Source: Porphyromonadaceae bacterium W3.11
GTDB lineage: Bacteria > Bacteroidota > Bacteroidia > Bacteroidales > Porphyromonadaceae
Reading direction: 5' to 3'
Assembly (NCBI GenBank): GCA_030434245.1
Contig: JAUISX010000001.1
Coordinates: 186,001-250,000 of the forward strand
DNA: 64,000 bases
The position numbers were made by a program, and so were the translations under genes. Below the pieces are notes generated by a model. It did not search any database and was not told where the DNA came from. It worked only from the letters and a program-made list of their open reading frames with translations. Below are positions 28,697-37,344 of this stretch, piece by piece. How positions within the stretch are numbered: position 1 is the stretch's first letter; every line of letters begins with the position of its first letter.

Positions 28697-28861
28697 TTAG
28701 AATCTTATGCCCACACCTACCTGTATAGATGGGTCATTATTCACAGAAATACGGATTTGATGATTTCCTCCATCTCCAGAAGACGATTGAGTTCCTCCTT
28801 TGATTTTCTCCAAATCCATTGCACTTACATCAGCAAAACTTGCTTTCTTCAACTTTCTCAT
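28697..28861 (-). CDS. RiPP precursor peptide with double-glycine leader
   Basis: 54 residues, too short for most gene callers. The leader (1-23) begins MRKLKKASFADVSAMDLEKI and ends KGG; LEKIKGG is the classic double-glycine cleavage motif, like the GG-Bacteroidales natural-product precursor family. The 31-residue core (24-54) starts TQSSSGDGG, has no Cys, and ends in a stretch of alternating beta-branched residues (IRISV, then IQVGVGIRF). It lies 11 bases after the radical SAM maturase gene and upstream, on the same strand, of a C39 exporter that would cut after GG. The gene call rests on the leader motif and context; the product is not a known peptide as far as I can tell. Confidence 0.8.
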   Translation of the reverse strand: MRKLKKASFADVSAMDLEKIKGGTQSSSGDGGNHQIRISVNNDPSIQVGVGIRF

Positions 28862-28872
28862 CTTGTTAAAAT

Positions 28873-30720
28873 TTAAATGTTTTGTAAATTAGTATTGACT
28901 ACACTGACAAACTCCCCTCTAGAGCGAGAATCATAAAGTAATCCTTCTGCAGAAAGAGCATCAAGAATACTCTCTAATGATATTTTATCTAAAGAAAAAT
29001 AAGTCATTGTTTCTAAATATGACCTAACTTGTTCATTGGCAAAAGCGAGCACTTTCCAATGCATATCTTCAATTAAAAAGTCCAATCTATTTATCTCTTC
29101 ATAATTACAATACTCATAATATGTGTTTGTGTTACCATTATTGATAATTTTATACTCAAACAGTGAGTTTGTGTAAAATTCATTCAATTTGTCAAACGAT
29201 GCCCATAAGTCATCTTGTATTAGAATAACCATATGATAAATATAAAACCACCATTTTGAAGGAATGAAGTTTTTAGGAAGTCTTTTTTTAAGAGAGTCAT
29301 CCAAAACATTCTCATACAAAGGATTGTTAATCAGAGAGTCGTAATAATAAGAAGTGCTAGAAACAGCCAAAGAGGAAACATTATGTTCAATAACCCCTTT
29401 CTTTAAGTAAAATCTTAGAAAATGAAGGTTTTGACATGCTTCTGAAATATCTTCTGTGTCTTCTTCTAATAAACCTCGAATGATATTCATTCCTCCCAAA
29501 GATATACCATAGCAGTCTGCCCATTTAACAAATAACAAATTGCTAGAAAAACTATTTTTCTTTTGAATTTTTCTGAGAATAGTATCTCCTGGAAATTCAT
29601 ACCCAATCTGGACATGATTAAACCCTGCCAGACTCATCTTTTTAATCAAATTCCTATTTAGCCCTTTCGTTATTATCTCTGCTAAAATTATCTCAAAGTC
29701 AGGAAAATTCACTCTTAGCATAATTAACATATCTAAGAGCATTTCAAAACGCTTTAAGTTCCCCCCAATTAAATCATTATCCAAAAAGGAAAACTTGTAT
29801 ATACCATACTTACTGATATAATACTCAAGTTCTCTAATTACCTTTTCAGGACTTTTTGTTCTATATTTATACCCATCATTAAGAAAGCAAAAATGACATT
29901 TATTCCAATGACAACCGCGACTCATTTCCAATGGAATAACTATCTTATCTTTATCTATTGTTTTATAGTTAAAAAAATCATCGTATTCAAATGAAAGTTC
30001 AGATTGAATGTCGTAATATTTTTTCTTTTGTTCGTTAAACACGATATTATTATATTTGTCTCTGAATGCAATTTGAGAAATACCCTCGAGAGAAAAACTC
30101 TTTTTGCACGCTAACACTACATCAATCAGTGACATTTCCCCTTCTCCCCACATTGCAATGTCAAATTGGGGAAAGGTATCTAAAAATGCATTTGCTGTAC
30201 CTTTTGAACCAATACCTCCAACAGCTATTGGAATTTCCGGATGCTTTCTCCTAATGATTTCAGATATTACAGATGCAGCTACCCATTGATATAAGTGCAG
30301 GCAAAACCCAACGAGTAATGCTTCAGAAATGTCACGATCTATAATTTCATTTATTTTATCCTCAAGCTTCTTGATGTGGGTTAATACATGGTCTTTAAAG
30401 TCAAATTGGATTGAATCCAAAGAGGGTTTAATGCCTCTGAGGCGTATTTCCTCTCTTAATAGAAGGATGTAATCATTTCTCTTGAACGCTATGTAGCTAT
30501 AAAATAGAGCCAATCGATCCGAATCACTAAAGCTATATGTGCTTTCAGCGAATAAAAAGCTCGCTAAAATTTCCTCTAGTTCAATATTCCAATATATGAC
30601 CTTACAATTAATTCCTTCTTTAATAATTGCTTGTTTGAGAATACTGTGTGCTGGTGATGGCCATAAAGTGATAGCTGGCGGGCACCAATTTAATAATACT
30701 ATACTGTTCTTCTTTTCCAT
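28873..30720 (-). CDS. B12-binding-type radical SAM RiPP maturase
   Basis: 615 residues. The N-terminal Rossmann-like cobalamin-binding domain (about 1-210) includes ALLVGFCLHLYQW, IAVGGIGSKGTA and DIAMWGEGEMSLIDV. The radical SAM domain has its cluster cysteines as RGCHWNKCHFC (C270-x4-C275-x2-C278), a spacing with one residue more than the classic CxxxCxxC but resembling RiPP maturation and other B12-dependent radical SAM enzymes. A C-terminal domain of about 150 residues follows. Such enzymes can methylate unactivated carbons in a precursor peptide. The precursor gene follows after 11 bases. The reaction (C-methylation) is inferred. Confidence 0.85.
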   Translation of the reverse strand: MEKKNSIVLLNWCPPAITLWPSPAHSILKQAIIKEGINCKVIYWNIELEEILASFLFAESTYSFSDSDRLALFYSYIAFKRNDYILLLREEIRLRGIKPSLDSIQFDFKDHVLTHIKKLEDKINEIIDRDISEALLVGFCLHLYQWVAASVISEIIRRKHPEIPIAVGGIGSKGTANAFLDTFPQFDIAMWGEGEMSLIDVVLACKKSFSLEGISQIAFRDKYNNIVFNEQKKKYYDIQSELSFEYDDFFNYKTIDKDKIVIPLEMSRGCHWNKCHFCFLNDGYKYRTKSPEKVIRELEYYISKYGIYKFSFLDNDLIGGNLKRFEMLLDMLIMLRVNFPDFEIILAEIITKGLNRNLIKKMSLAGFNHVQIGYEFPGDTILRKIQKKNSFSSNLLFVKWADCYGISLGGMNIIRGLLEEDTEDISEACQNLHFLRFYLKKGVIEHNVSSLAVSSTSYYYDSLINNPLYENVLDDSLKKRLPKNFIPSKWWFYIYHMVILIQDDLWASFDKLNEFYTNSLFEYKIINNGNTNTYYEYCNYEEINRLDFLIEDMHWKVLAFANEQVRSYLETMTYFSLDKISLESILDALSAEGLLYDSRSRGEFVSVVNTNLQNI

Positions 30721-30810
30721 TGTTATATATTAATAATCGTATCAGAATTTTGTGATTTCTAACTGCGATGGTGTTTGCTTTTTAAATTTTCCAAAGCTAA
30801 TAAGTCAAAG

Positions 30811-31698
30811 TTATAAGTCGTACGAGACTTCGTAAGTAACACGTGACCGACCAGTTAATGGATTGATAGAGTAATTTGCACCTACACCTATGTTTTGGTA
30901 ACCTACACCTCCTCCAAAACTTGAGTATCCATTAAACAACGCTTTTGGCGACGAACCATTATATGGCAGATTAGACTTACTTATAGAGCCCTTACCGTAA
31001 ATAAATATCCCCAAATCTGTTGTATATTTAGCTTTCACACCACCATAGATTGCATTGTAGATTTTACCTCCATGGAGCATCGGGGAGAAGTAAGCTCCAC
31101 CGTAGAGTGTGAGCTCCCAATTCTGGTTAGGGGTATAGACAAGTTCAGCTACTGGATTATAGTATCTTTCTCCCATTAGCGAACCCATATTGATGCTAGT
31201 TGAGAGTACTACGCTAGCAATAGGACTGTAATTGAGACCCAAATATCCAGAATACTGATTTATAGGAATTTGAAGCCATGGCACACTAGTATTTCCAATA
31301 GTTGAACCCATAGAAAGTGAGAGATTTTTAAGAATCTTATAGTCCAGTCTTAATGTCTTAGAATTAGAGAATAGCAAACTATGATGAACTCCTACAACAA
31401 ATCCAGATGAAGCACCACCGCTTACTCTAAAAGGTGATATCTCGGCACTAAGTCTCTCACTATTTTCTGGTGCAAATATGGGCTCAGTAGCTCTATCTAG
31501 CTCTATCAATTCATTTATATCTTTCTTCTCTAGAGAATGGCTCCAATTCGGAGACTGCTTGGGAATCTCATGCTTAGGCTGATAATGAAGCCCAATACTA
31601 TCTCGCATTATTAAGATAGAGTCCTTTGAAGTCTCCTGCGCCATCGCCCTGATAGCACATAACAGACATAGGATTAGTATTGTTACACACCTTTTCAT
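30811..31698 (-). CDS. outer-membrane barrel protein at the head of the RiPP operon
   Basis: 295 residues. The signal peptide (MKRCVTILILCLLCAIRAMA) is similar in style to that of the barrel at 25863-28154 (both end LCAI..MAQE). A linker of about 70 residues is followed by a barrel of about 12 strands (strand-like GLNYSPIASVVLSTS, GGVGYQNIGVGANYS) ending in YEVSYDL. It is the first gene of the - strand run and is divergent from the histidine kinase. The function is unknown; an outer-membrane exit, sensor or immunity role is a guess. Confidence 0.7.
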   Translation of the reverse strand: MKRCVTILILCLLCAIRAMAQETSKDSILIMRDSIGLHYQPKHEIPKQSPNWSHSLEKKDINELIELDRATEPIFAPENSERLSAEISPFRVSGGASSGFVVGVHHSLLFSNSKTLRLDYKILKNLSLSMGSTIGNTSVPWLQIPINQYSGYLGLNYSPIASVVLSTSINMGSLMGERYYNPVAELVYTPNQNWELTLYGGAYFSPMLHGGKIYNAIYGGVKAKYTTDLGIFIYGKGSISKSNLPYNGSSPKALFNGYSSFGGGVGYQNIGVGANYSINPLTGRSRVTYEVSYDL

Positions 31699-31774
31699 AC
31701 ACTTATATTCTCTCTTTCATTAGTTTTAACTCACACTACAAAGGTCGGGGGAGTTTTAAAGAAAACCAAGCCAA

Positions 31775-31810
31775 TTCTAACTGAAATTCTAACTGAAATC
31801 CTAACAAACG
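31775..31810. promoter_or_regulatory. three 12-bp iterons in the divergent promoter region
   Basis: TTCTAACTGAAA at 31775-31786 and again at 31787-31798, followed by TCCTAACAAACG at 31799-31810 (7 of 12 bases the same). The array ends 5 bases before a TTTG (31815-31818). This is the usual place for an activator next to the -33 box. The response regulator encoded just downstream is the likely binder. Confidence 0.55.
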
Positions 31811-31814
31811 GATT

Positions 31815-31849
31815 TTTGGTGGAGGATCACTCGTAAAATACTATATTTG
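31815..31849 (+). promoter_or_regulatory. candidate promoter of the two-component system
   Basis: TTTG (31815-31818) and TATATTTG (31842-31849), which fits TAnnTTTG. The spacer is 23 bases, longer than the 20 seen at rbr, so this promoter may need an activator. The kinase ATG is at 31868. Confidence 0.45.
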
Positions 31850-31867
31850 TGGCACTAATAGACAGTT

Positions 31868-33286
31868 ATGATTATGACCTGGATAACAAAAAGCAAAGCA
31901 GGGAGCAGGAAGAGAGCATATCTCTTCCTTACCATTATTGCACTTCTCTTATATGTGGCGGTACAGCTCGCATGGGGCATCAATCTCTACAAAGCCCATG
32001 TGGAGAAAGAGAAGCAAGAAGTGGAGGTGATATTTAATGAGGTTCTTGAAATGTATGCATTTTCCTCCTTCAAGGAGAATCTGAAAAACCCTGTAGAGAG
32101 TGTAGGACTCAATATTGAGAGGGTTCTTGAAGCAGAGAAAGACTCAGTAGTGAGTGGTGCTATTTTTGAGATTAATTTGGACTCTCGTCAGCAGATGACC
32201 AATCTACTGAGTGATATCACGATACTTACAGGTATTATTAAGGATTCAGAGTTTTTGGACCGTGTTACTAGTTTTCTTGAAAGCAAAGTCGTTGGCAGAG
32301 ATGTCTCATCATTCAAACTAACGCTACTAGCTGGTGATGAAGAGATAGGAAATAGAAAAATAGAGCTGAAGAGAAGTCACTTGTGGAACTATCAGCAAAT
32401 TGTCTATAAGCACTATGAAACTAATGAACAGCAATATAGACTATACCTAGAGGTAACTTCTTCGCTTCCTTCGTCACTCAGTCTGGTATTTATTCTCTTT
32501 ATCCTCGGTGTAGTGGTGCTTGTGGCGATACTTATTTTACTAGTTAGGATGAGTAGAGAGCTTAGGCTAGAGCGAGAGAGTACACAGCAGCAAGAGATCT
32601 TTTTCTACGGACTGGTACACGACCTCAAGCTCCCCCTATCACTTGCTCACTCTATGCTCTATGGATTGAGAAGCGACCACAGTGCGGAGCTTAGTGACGA
32701 ACTAGAGAGTGGTCTGACAGAAGCAGACCAGTATATCTTGAAGCTGACAGAGGATGTCAATACTCTACTACTCATCAGGAGAGCAAGAGAGCAACGAAAC
32801 TTTAGTCGAAGGGCTTTTTACCTCTATGACCTTCTGGAGGATATCATAGGCGAACTAATTTCTCACTATCCAGAAAAGGGGATTACACTAGAGCGGAGAT
32901 TTGACACTGAGCTACAGCTCTACCAGCCGATAGAGGAGCTAAGACTCATCTTGAGGGTATTGCTCGATAATGCGGTTAAATACAATGACCTCGAACCATC
33001 TATCTGCATAGATGCGGTAGAAAAGAATGACTCCATAGCTATCGTCATCTGTGATGAGGCAGAGGGGATAGAAATCGCTATAGAGCAGAAGGAGCAGCTC
33101 ATCACTCCTGTGTGGATCAAGAGAGTATCACAATCATCCAGCAGCGGTGTGGGACTGATGACTGCTTGGTCGCTGATCTCTGCTATGGGTGGTGAGATGA
33201 GATATGAAAAATCACAACCGAGAGGTTCAAAATTTACAATCCTATTACAAAAAACTGATGATGAAAAAGATAATGCTTATAGATGA
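31868..33286 (+). CDS. membrane sensor histidine kinase
   Basis: 472 residues. A first membrane helix (about 20-38), an extracytoplasmic domain of about 160 residues, a second helix (about 200-220), then HisKA with the phospho-acceptor His in GLVHDLKLPLSLAH (near 259). The HATPase has the N box LDNAVKYND and a C-terminal G box SSGVGLMTAWSLI. The signal is unknown. It overlaps the response regulator gene by about 29 bases. The divergent position next to the RiPP operon suggests it controls that operon, perhaps by sensing the exported peptide. Confidence 0.88.
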   Translation: MIMTWITKSKAGSRKRAYLFLTIIALLLYVAVQLAWGINLYKAHVEKEKQEVEVIFNEVLEMYAFSSFKENLKNPVESVGLNIERVLEAEKDSVVSGAIFEINLDSRQQMTNLLSDITILTGIIKDSEFLDRVTSFLESKVVGRDVSSFKLTLLAGDEEIGNRKIELKRSHLWNYQQIVYKHYETNEQQYRLYLEVTSSLPSSLSLVFILFILGVVVLVAILILLVRMSRELRLERESTQQQEIFFYGLVHDLKLPLSLAHSMLYGLRSDHSAELSDELESGLTEADQYILKLTEDVNTLLLIRRAREQRNFSRRAFYLYDLLEDIIGELISHYPEKGITLERRFDTELQLYQPIEELRLILRVLLDNAVKYNDLEPSICIDAVEKNDSIAIVICDEAEGIEIAIEQKEQLITPVWIKRVSQSSSSGVGLMTAWSLISAMGGEMRYEKSQPRGSKFTILLQKTDDEKDNAYR

Positions 33287-33950
33287 TGTGCTGAAGTATG
33301 GCTACGACTTGAAGAGCAAACTGGAGGAGCTGGGCTATGATGTCTATTACTCACCTACAGCACATGGAATTATGGACTTTATCAAGGATTACCAGCCCGA
33401 ACTCCTCTTCCTAGATATCGAACTGAGAGAGGATAGAAATGGTATCGAGGTGTGTGAGGAGGTGACTCGTACGTATCCCGACCTCCTTGTTATCATCATT
33501 AGTAGCCACGCAGACCCGAGTGTCAAGGTGAAAGCGGTCAAAGCTGGTGCGCTCAGCTATGTAGAGAAGCCTCTGACAGCACAGCTACTGGCAGCTTATG
33601 CGGAGCGCTACTCCAAAGCTCCTAATGAGCAATATCGTGAGATGGAGATAGATTTTGGTGAGCAGATGATTTACTTTGCTGACGGTAGTATCGTAGGGAT
33701 TAGTCCCATGCAGAGTCAGATGCTGAAGCTGCTAAATGAGCGTGAGGGTAAAAATGTGACATTTGCTGAGCTCAAGGCACATCTCTGGGGTGAAGAGCAG
33801 CTCCCCACCAATGCCGACGGGGTGATTTACAACGCTATCTCCAGTATCCGCCGTATCATCAATCGCTACACCGTCAACTCTTACCTCCGCTCCATCCACG
33901 GTATTGGTTACTGCTTCATAAATGGGGAGAGATCCGAAGAAGATTCATAA
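33258..33950 (+). CDS. OmpR-family response regulator
   Basis: About 230 residues from the ATG at 33258 (MMKKIMLIDD). The receiver domain has the acidic pair IDD, the phospho-acceptor Asp in LLFLDIEL, and Lys in YVEKPL. A winged-helix DNA-binding domain (about 130-226) ends SYLRSIHGIGYCFI. The frame can be opened further upstream, but that stretch lies inside the kinase gene and is not receiver-like. It is the likely binder of the upstream iterons. Confidence 0.88.
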   Translation: MMKKIMLIDDVLKYGYDLKSKLEELGYDVYYSPTAHGIMDFIKDYQPELLFLDIELREDRNGIEVCEEVTRTYPDLLVIIISSHADPSVKVKAVKAGALSYVEKPLTAQLLAAYAERYSKAPNEQYREMEIDFGEQMIYFADGSIVGISPMQSQMLKLLNEREGKNVTFAELKAHLWGEEQLPTNADGVIYNAISSIRRIINRYTVNSYLRSIHGIGYCFINGERSEEDS

Positions 33951-33986
33951 GTATCTTTTCTCTATACAATAGTCTTGTTGACACTA

Positions 33987-34025
33987 ATAAGGTAGGAAGA
34001 AAATAGTGTTTTCTTCCTACCTTAT
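33987..34025 (+). terminator. 17-bp perfect inverted repeat after the response regulator
   Basis: AAGGTAGGAAGAAAA and TTTTCTTCCTACCTT form a perfect stem, extended by two more pairs, around a 5-base loop. It lies 36 bases past the regulator stop and is followed by AATTTTAG. A degenerate copy precedes the second DUF remnant at 38318, so the hairpin belongs to that repeated segment. Confidence 0.65.
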
Positions 34026-34121
34026 AATTTTAGTTCCTTCTGTTTCACGGTTTTGAAATCGTATTTCCTTAGCGGATATATTTGCTTGGTAATTTGATTG
34101 ATAACCAAAAGAATATGTCTT

Positions 34122-35021
34122 ATGGAACAGAATGACAATGGACAACAAGAGTATGTGCTGATTTTAGAGGATCGCACGAAAGTTAAGAATGATCAGGAGG
34201 CTGGAAAGCTCTCTGTGGTAACAGGAATGGACGAGCAGGGCAAGCTCAAGACGACTGAGCCGATAGATGCCAATCAAGCAGCATTCCTCAAGTTTAATAA
34301 TAAAGACGGTCTATTCAAGAACTTCATGAGCAACTTCCTCAGGCAGTTCAACAACCCGACCCACTTCGGACTTTACAGAGTAGCTGCCCAAGGAGTGGAA
34401 AAGAGCGTGGAGACTCTCAAGACTATGCTTCCTGAGCGTGAAGACCCAAAGATTAAAGCAGAGTTGGAGAAGAGTCAAGTTCGCTTTGAGGACTTCCTCC
34501 CTATGCAGAAGAAGACGACGGCCATTCCCGAAAACAAGGTAGATTGGAAGCAGTTGGAAACTATTGGAGTCACTAAGGAGCGATTGGAAGAGAGCGGACA
34601 ATTGGAAAAACTCCTTAATTGGCAGAAGTCCGACCTTGTTACTATTGCAGTAAAAGCGGGCAAGGAGACCATCTACACAGATGCTCGTCTCGCACTTCGC
34701 ACCAATGAAGATGGTGAAATCGGTTTGGCGATCCACAACATCCGTAAGGAGCCAAAGTTGGACTACCCATATCTGGGGTATAAGTTCACCGATGAGGAGA
34801 AAACCACACTACAGACTACGGGTAACCTAGATAAAGTGGTGCAAGTAACACCAAAGAATGATGAACCATTTTCCGTGACCCCTTCTTACTTAAAGCGAAG
34901 CTTCACAGATTTGTTCCACGTCAGGATGCCGACCATAGTGCTTAACCACCATAGCCAAGCACACTGGTCCACAATCCATCGCATCTCTTTGCAAAAAAAA
35001 CAAATTTCATTTTTACTTTAA
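34122..35021 (+). pseudogene. truncated DUF4099/DUF3945 conjugative-element gene, chimeric 3' end
   Basis: Residues 1 to about 250 from the ATG at 34122 match the DUF4099/DUF3945 proteins of Bacteroidota conjugative transposons: VDWKQLETIGVTKERLEESG, QLEKLLNWQKSDL and LDYPYLGYKF are typical. Homology stops at PKNDEPF (about 34875). From there the frame runs antisense through the 5' end of a C39 transporter remnant and stops at 35021, so the last 50 or so residues are an accident of fusion. Family members are usually much longer, so this is a cut-off gene. Confidence 0.75.
34876..35010 (-). pseudogene. 5' remnant of a second C39-peptidase ABC transporter gene
   Basis: On the - strand, ATG at 35010, 2 bases after the stop of the barrel gene 35013-37133. 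After a one-base frameshift in a run of eight T, it reads QRDAMDCGPVCLAMVVKHYG followed by RHPDVEQICE. This matches the first 35 residues of the intact transporter at 22591-24798, including the catalytic Cys. Similarity fades near 34876, where the DUF gene begins. It marks a second, lost exporter. Confidence 0.8.
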
Positions 35022-37133
35022 GATTGCTGATGAAGCTCCATACTGTTGTCCTACTTCGTTACCATGCTGTACTTTCTTACCGTAGCCAATGGTATAGGTC
35101 ACAGAGAGATTGATGCGACGATGGAAATTATTACCCTCTAAGTATCTAATCTCAGAATATAGTGGACTATCAAATATCTCTGTCGAGGTCCTCCAGTCGT
35201 TTCTAAATAAGTTATTGCCACTTAGACGGATATTCAAGTTGTTCTTACTCCAACCTGCTTTTAATTGCCAGAAGTCCCTATCCTCATAATAGACAGCTCT
35301 GTTGCCCTGGATAGTACGGAACTTAGTCTGATAAGCACTTTGGAAGTAAAAGTTATTGAGGTAATAGGTCGCTGAAGCATTAAAATAGAAGGGAGCTTTG
35401 GACATATCGTAATAGCCAAGCACACGAAATAGGGTGACCGATGGGGAGGCTGCCAATTGGAGCTTACCATCAAACAACTTATAATTAAAGGAAGCTCCTA
35501 GCTGTACACGATGATACTGAGAGTCTGTATCGTACTTCCTTAATAGGACTTTGCCCTCTTTGTAATGCTCATAGATAGGCACATAGAGGTTTAGCTCCCC
35601 AAAGTATTGACTGTATAGAGAGGTTGAAAACTTATTATTGGGTATCCAATTATACGAAAGATTAAAATTAAACTGTCTTGAAAGCCTTATATCAGGGTTA
35701 CCAGTAATATACATCAATTCATTATCCTGCAACACATTAGGAGTCTTCACACTTGCTCCAGGGTAATTAGCTCCAAAGTGGAAATAAGTCCTAAATGAGT
35801 GCTTGGACGAAGGAGAAAAGCCAGCTGAGATATTAAAAAGCGGATAAAGCTCCTTAATCGATTCCTTATTGATTCTATTCTCCTCCCACTGAAGCGAAGC
35901 ATTGGCATTAAAGTTCCACTTATTATTGAAAAAGTTGTAGCCCAGAGTGGCACCACCATATTGCGACATAAATTCATTTTCATAGGGCGAAGTACCGCGG
36001 TAACTCACATCGCTCTTGTTCGCTCCATAATATCCCCTAATCAAGATGTTTTGACCATCTGACAGCCTCTTATTAAGCGTCGCAGTCAGCCCATACCTAT
36101 ACTGATCCTCTTCGGCATTATTCTCTATAGCAGTAGAGTTAGGCAAAGTATTAGAGTACAAGCTATTGTCATTCACTTTTCCATAGCTAGCAAAAGGACT
36201 AAAGCTAAGTTGAAATCCATTCTGAAGGACAAAGAAGTAAAAACCATTCCAAGTAATCAGTCTATGCTTTGTAGGATTGTCCCTCGTAAATTGATAGTCA
36301 CTGCCTAGAGTCGGCTCGTAAAAAAGTGTACCTGCATATCTCGCCATCGGCTTTTCGGAGTAAGAGAAGCCTACCGTATTGGTTATTTGGGTCTTGTCAG
36401 CTTCATAGAATGCTCTAAATGTGATAGGATAGGTATTCTGTTTATAGTGAGCCTTATCAAATAGCTCTTTCCTAGTGATAGACTTAGGATTTCCACTCTC
36501 ATCAAGCAGTGAATAAGTGCCAATCGTGGAGGTACCAATATTTCGGAGGTCATAATTAGAAGCACCTACATAGAGATCATAAATCATCTTTTTGTAAGCA
36601 AATTTTGAAAAGAGTGAGACATTGCTAGATAGTCCAGTGAGGAAATTCTCATTGACACTCAGCTTGGTGTACCCTCCATACTCATACTTGTGTACAATAA
36701 AGTGGATGACATGCTCACTACCCTGAAAGCGAGGATCAATAGGAAAGTCCAGATACTCCACTCGCCTCACGTCAGTCGTCAACAATCCATCAATATCCTG
36801 CTGAGAAGCAGGAATGTAATTGATGAATAGTGCTACACCAGCACCTATTGGAGTAGTCACCTTATTATTCATCAGGTTGATATTAATCTGAGGAATCGCC
36901 AACTGACGAAGCAAGTCCACAGCACTCTGAGCAGAGATTTTCTGGCTCATCGTTGGTGTAAATACAGAGGACTTGGCAGATGTCCTTTGTAACTGTGCAT
37001 GAATAGTAACCTCCGGTAAAGTCTCCACCTGAAGCGTGTCCGTGTATTGAGCCCAACCAGTGATAGCGTACAAACCCGAAAATAATAAAAAGGGTATTGT
37101 GATTAGACTTCTTAAAAGTGTTTTATTGTTCAT
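35013..37133 (-). CDS. outer-membrane beta-barrel / TonB-receptor-like protein, orphan
   Basis: 706 residues. Signal peptide (MNNKTLLRSLITIPFLLFSG, cut near GWAQ); a plug-like domain (about 45-150) with VDLLRQLAIPQININL; a long barrel ending VTYTIGYGKKVQ. It is the same broad type as the barrel at 25863-28154 but without the CarboxypepD_reg-like domain. The transporter that followed it 2 bases later is now only a 135-base remnant. The frame is intact. It may still be under the TetR regulator encoded upstream. Confidence 0.82.
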   Translation of the reverse strand: MNNKTLLRSLITIPFLLFSGLYAITGWAQYTDTLQVETLPEVTIHAQLQRTSAKSSVFTPTMSQKISAQSAVDLLRQLAIPQININLMNNKVTTPIGAGVALFINYIPASQQDIDGLLTTDVRRVEYLDFPIDPRFQGSEHVIHFIVHKYEYGGYTKLSVNENFLTGLSSNVSLFSKFAYKKMIYDLYVGASNYDLRNIGTSTIGTYSLLDESGNPKSITRKELFDKAHYKQNTYPITFRAFYEADKTQITNTVGFSYSEKPMARYAGTLFYEPTLGSDYQFTRDNPTKHRLITWNGFYFFVLQNGFQLSFSPFASYGKVNDNSLYSNTLPNSTAIENNAEEDQYRYGLTATLNKRLSDGQNILIRGYYGANKSDVSYRGTSPYENEFMSQYGGATLGYNFFNNKWNFNANASLQWEENRINKESIKELYPLFNISAGFSPSSKHSFRTYFHFGANYPGASVKTPNVLQDNELMYITGNPDIRLSRQFNFNLSYNWIPNNKFSTSLYSQYFGELNLYVPIYEHYKEGKVLLRKYDTDSQYHRVQLGASFNYKLFDGKLQLAASPSVTLFRVLGYYDMSKAPFYFNASATYYLNNFYFQSAYQTKFRTIQGNRAVYYEDRDFWQLKAGWSKNNLNIRLSGNNLFRNDWRTSTEIFDSPLYSEIRYLEGNNFHRRINLSVTYTIGYGKKVQHGNEVGQQYGASSAILK

Positions 37134-37344
37134 AATCTTGATTTCGTTCTATATTACAAATCCTTTTGACCTTGCCCAAAATGATTGAATGAACACCTTG
37201 AATTAAATCCTTTATGTGGCACTTCAATCCATTTCCTTCAACACATTTCTGATATATCTAATAAAATTTGAGGAGCTTTTCTTAAAATTTCTTGTGGTGC
37301 ATTTCTACAACTATAAGCTCGTTATATTGAAGATTGCAACAAAA

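Noticed and set aside
28616-28876. 86-residue open frame on the + strand
   Set aside because: Antisense across the precursor gene; the - strand frame has a leader motif and matching context, this one has nothing.
34876-35021. C-terminal 50 residues of the + strand frame as a real protein end
   Set aside because: The stretch is the antisense of a C39 peptidase remnant, so the residues are meaningless.
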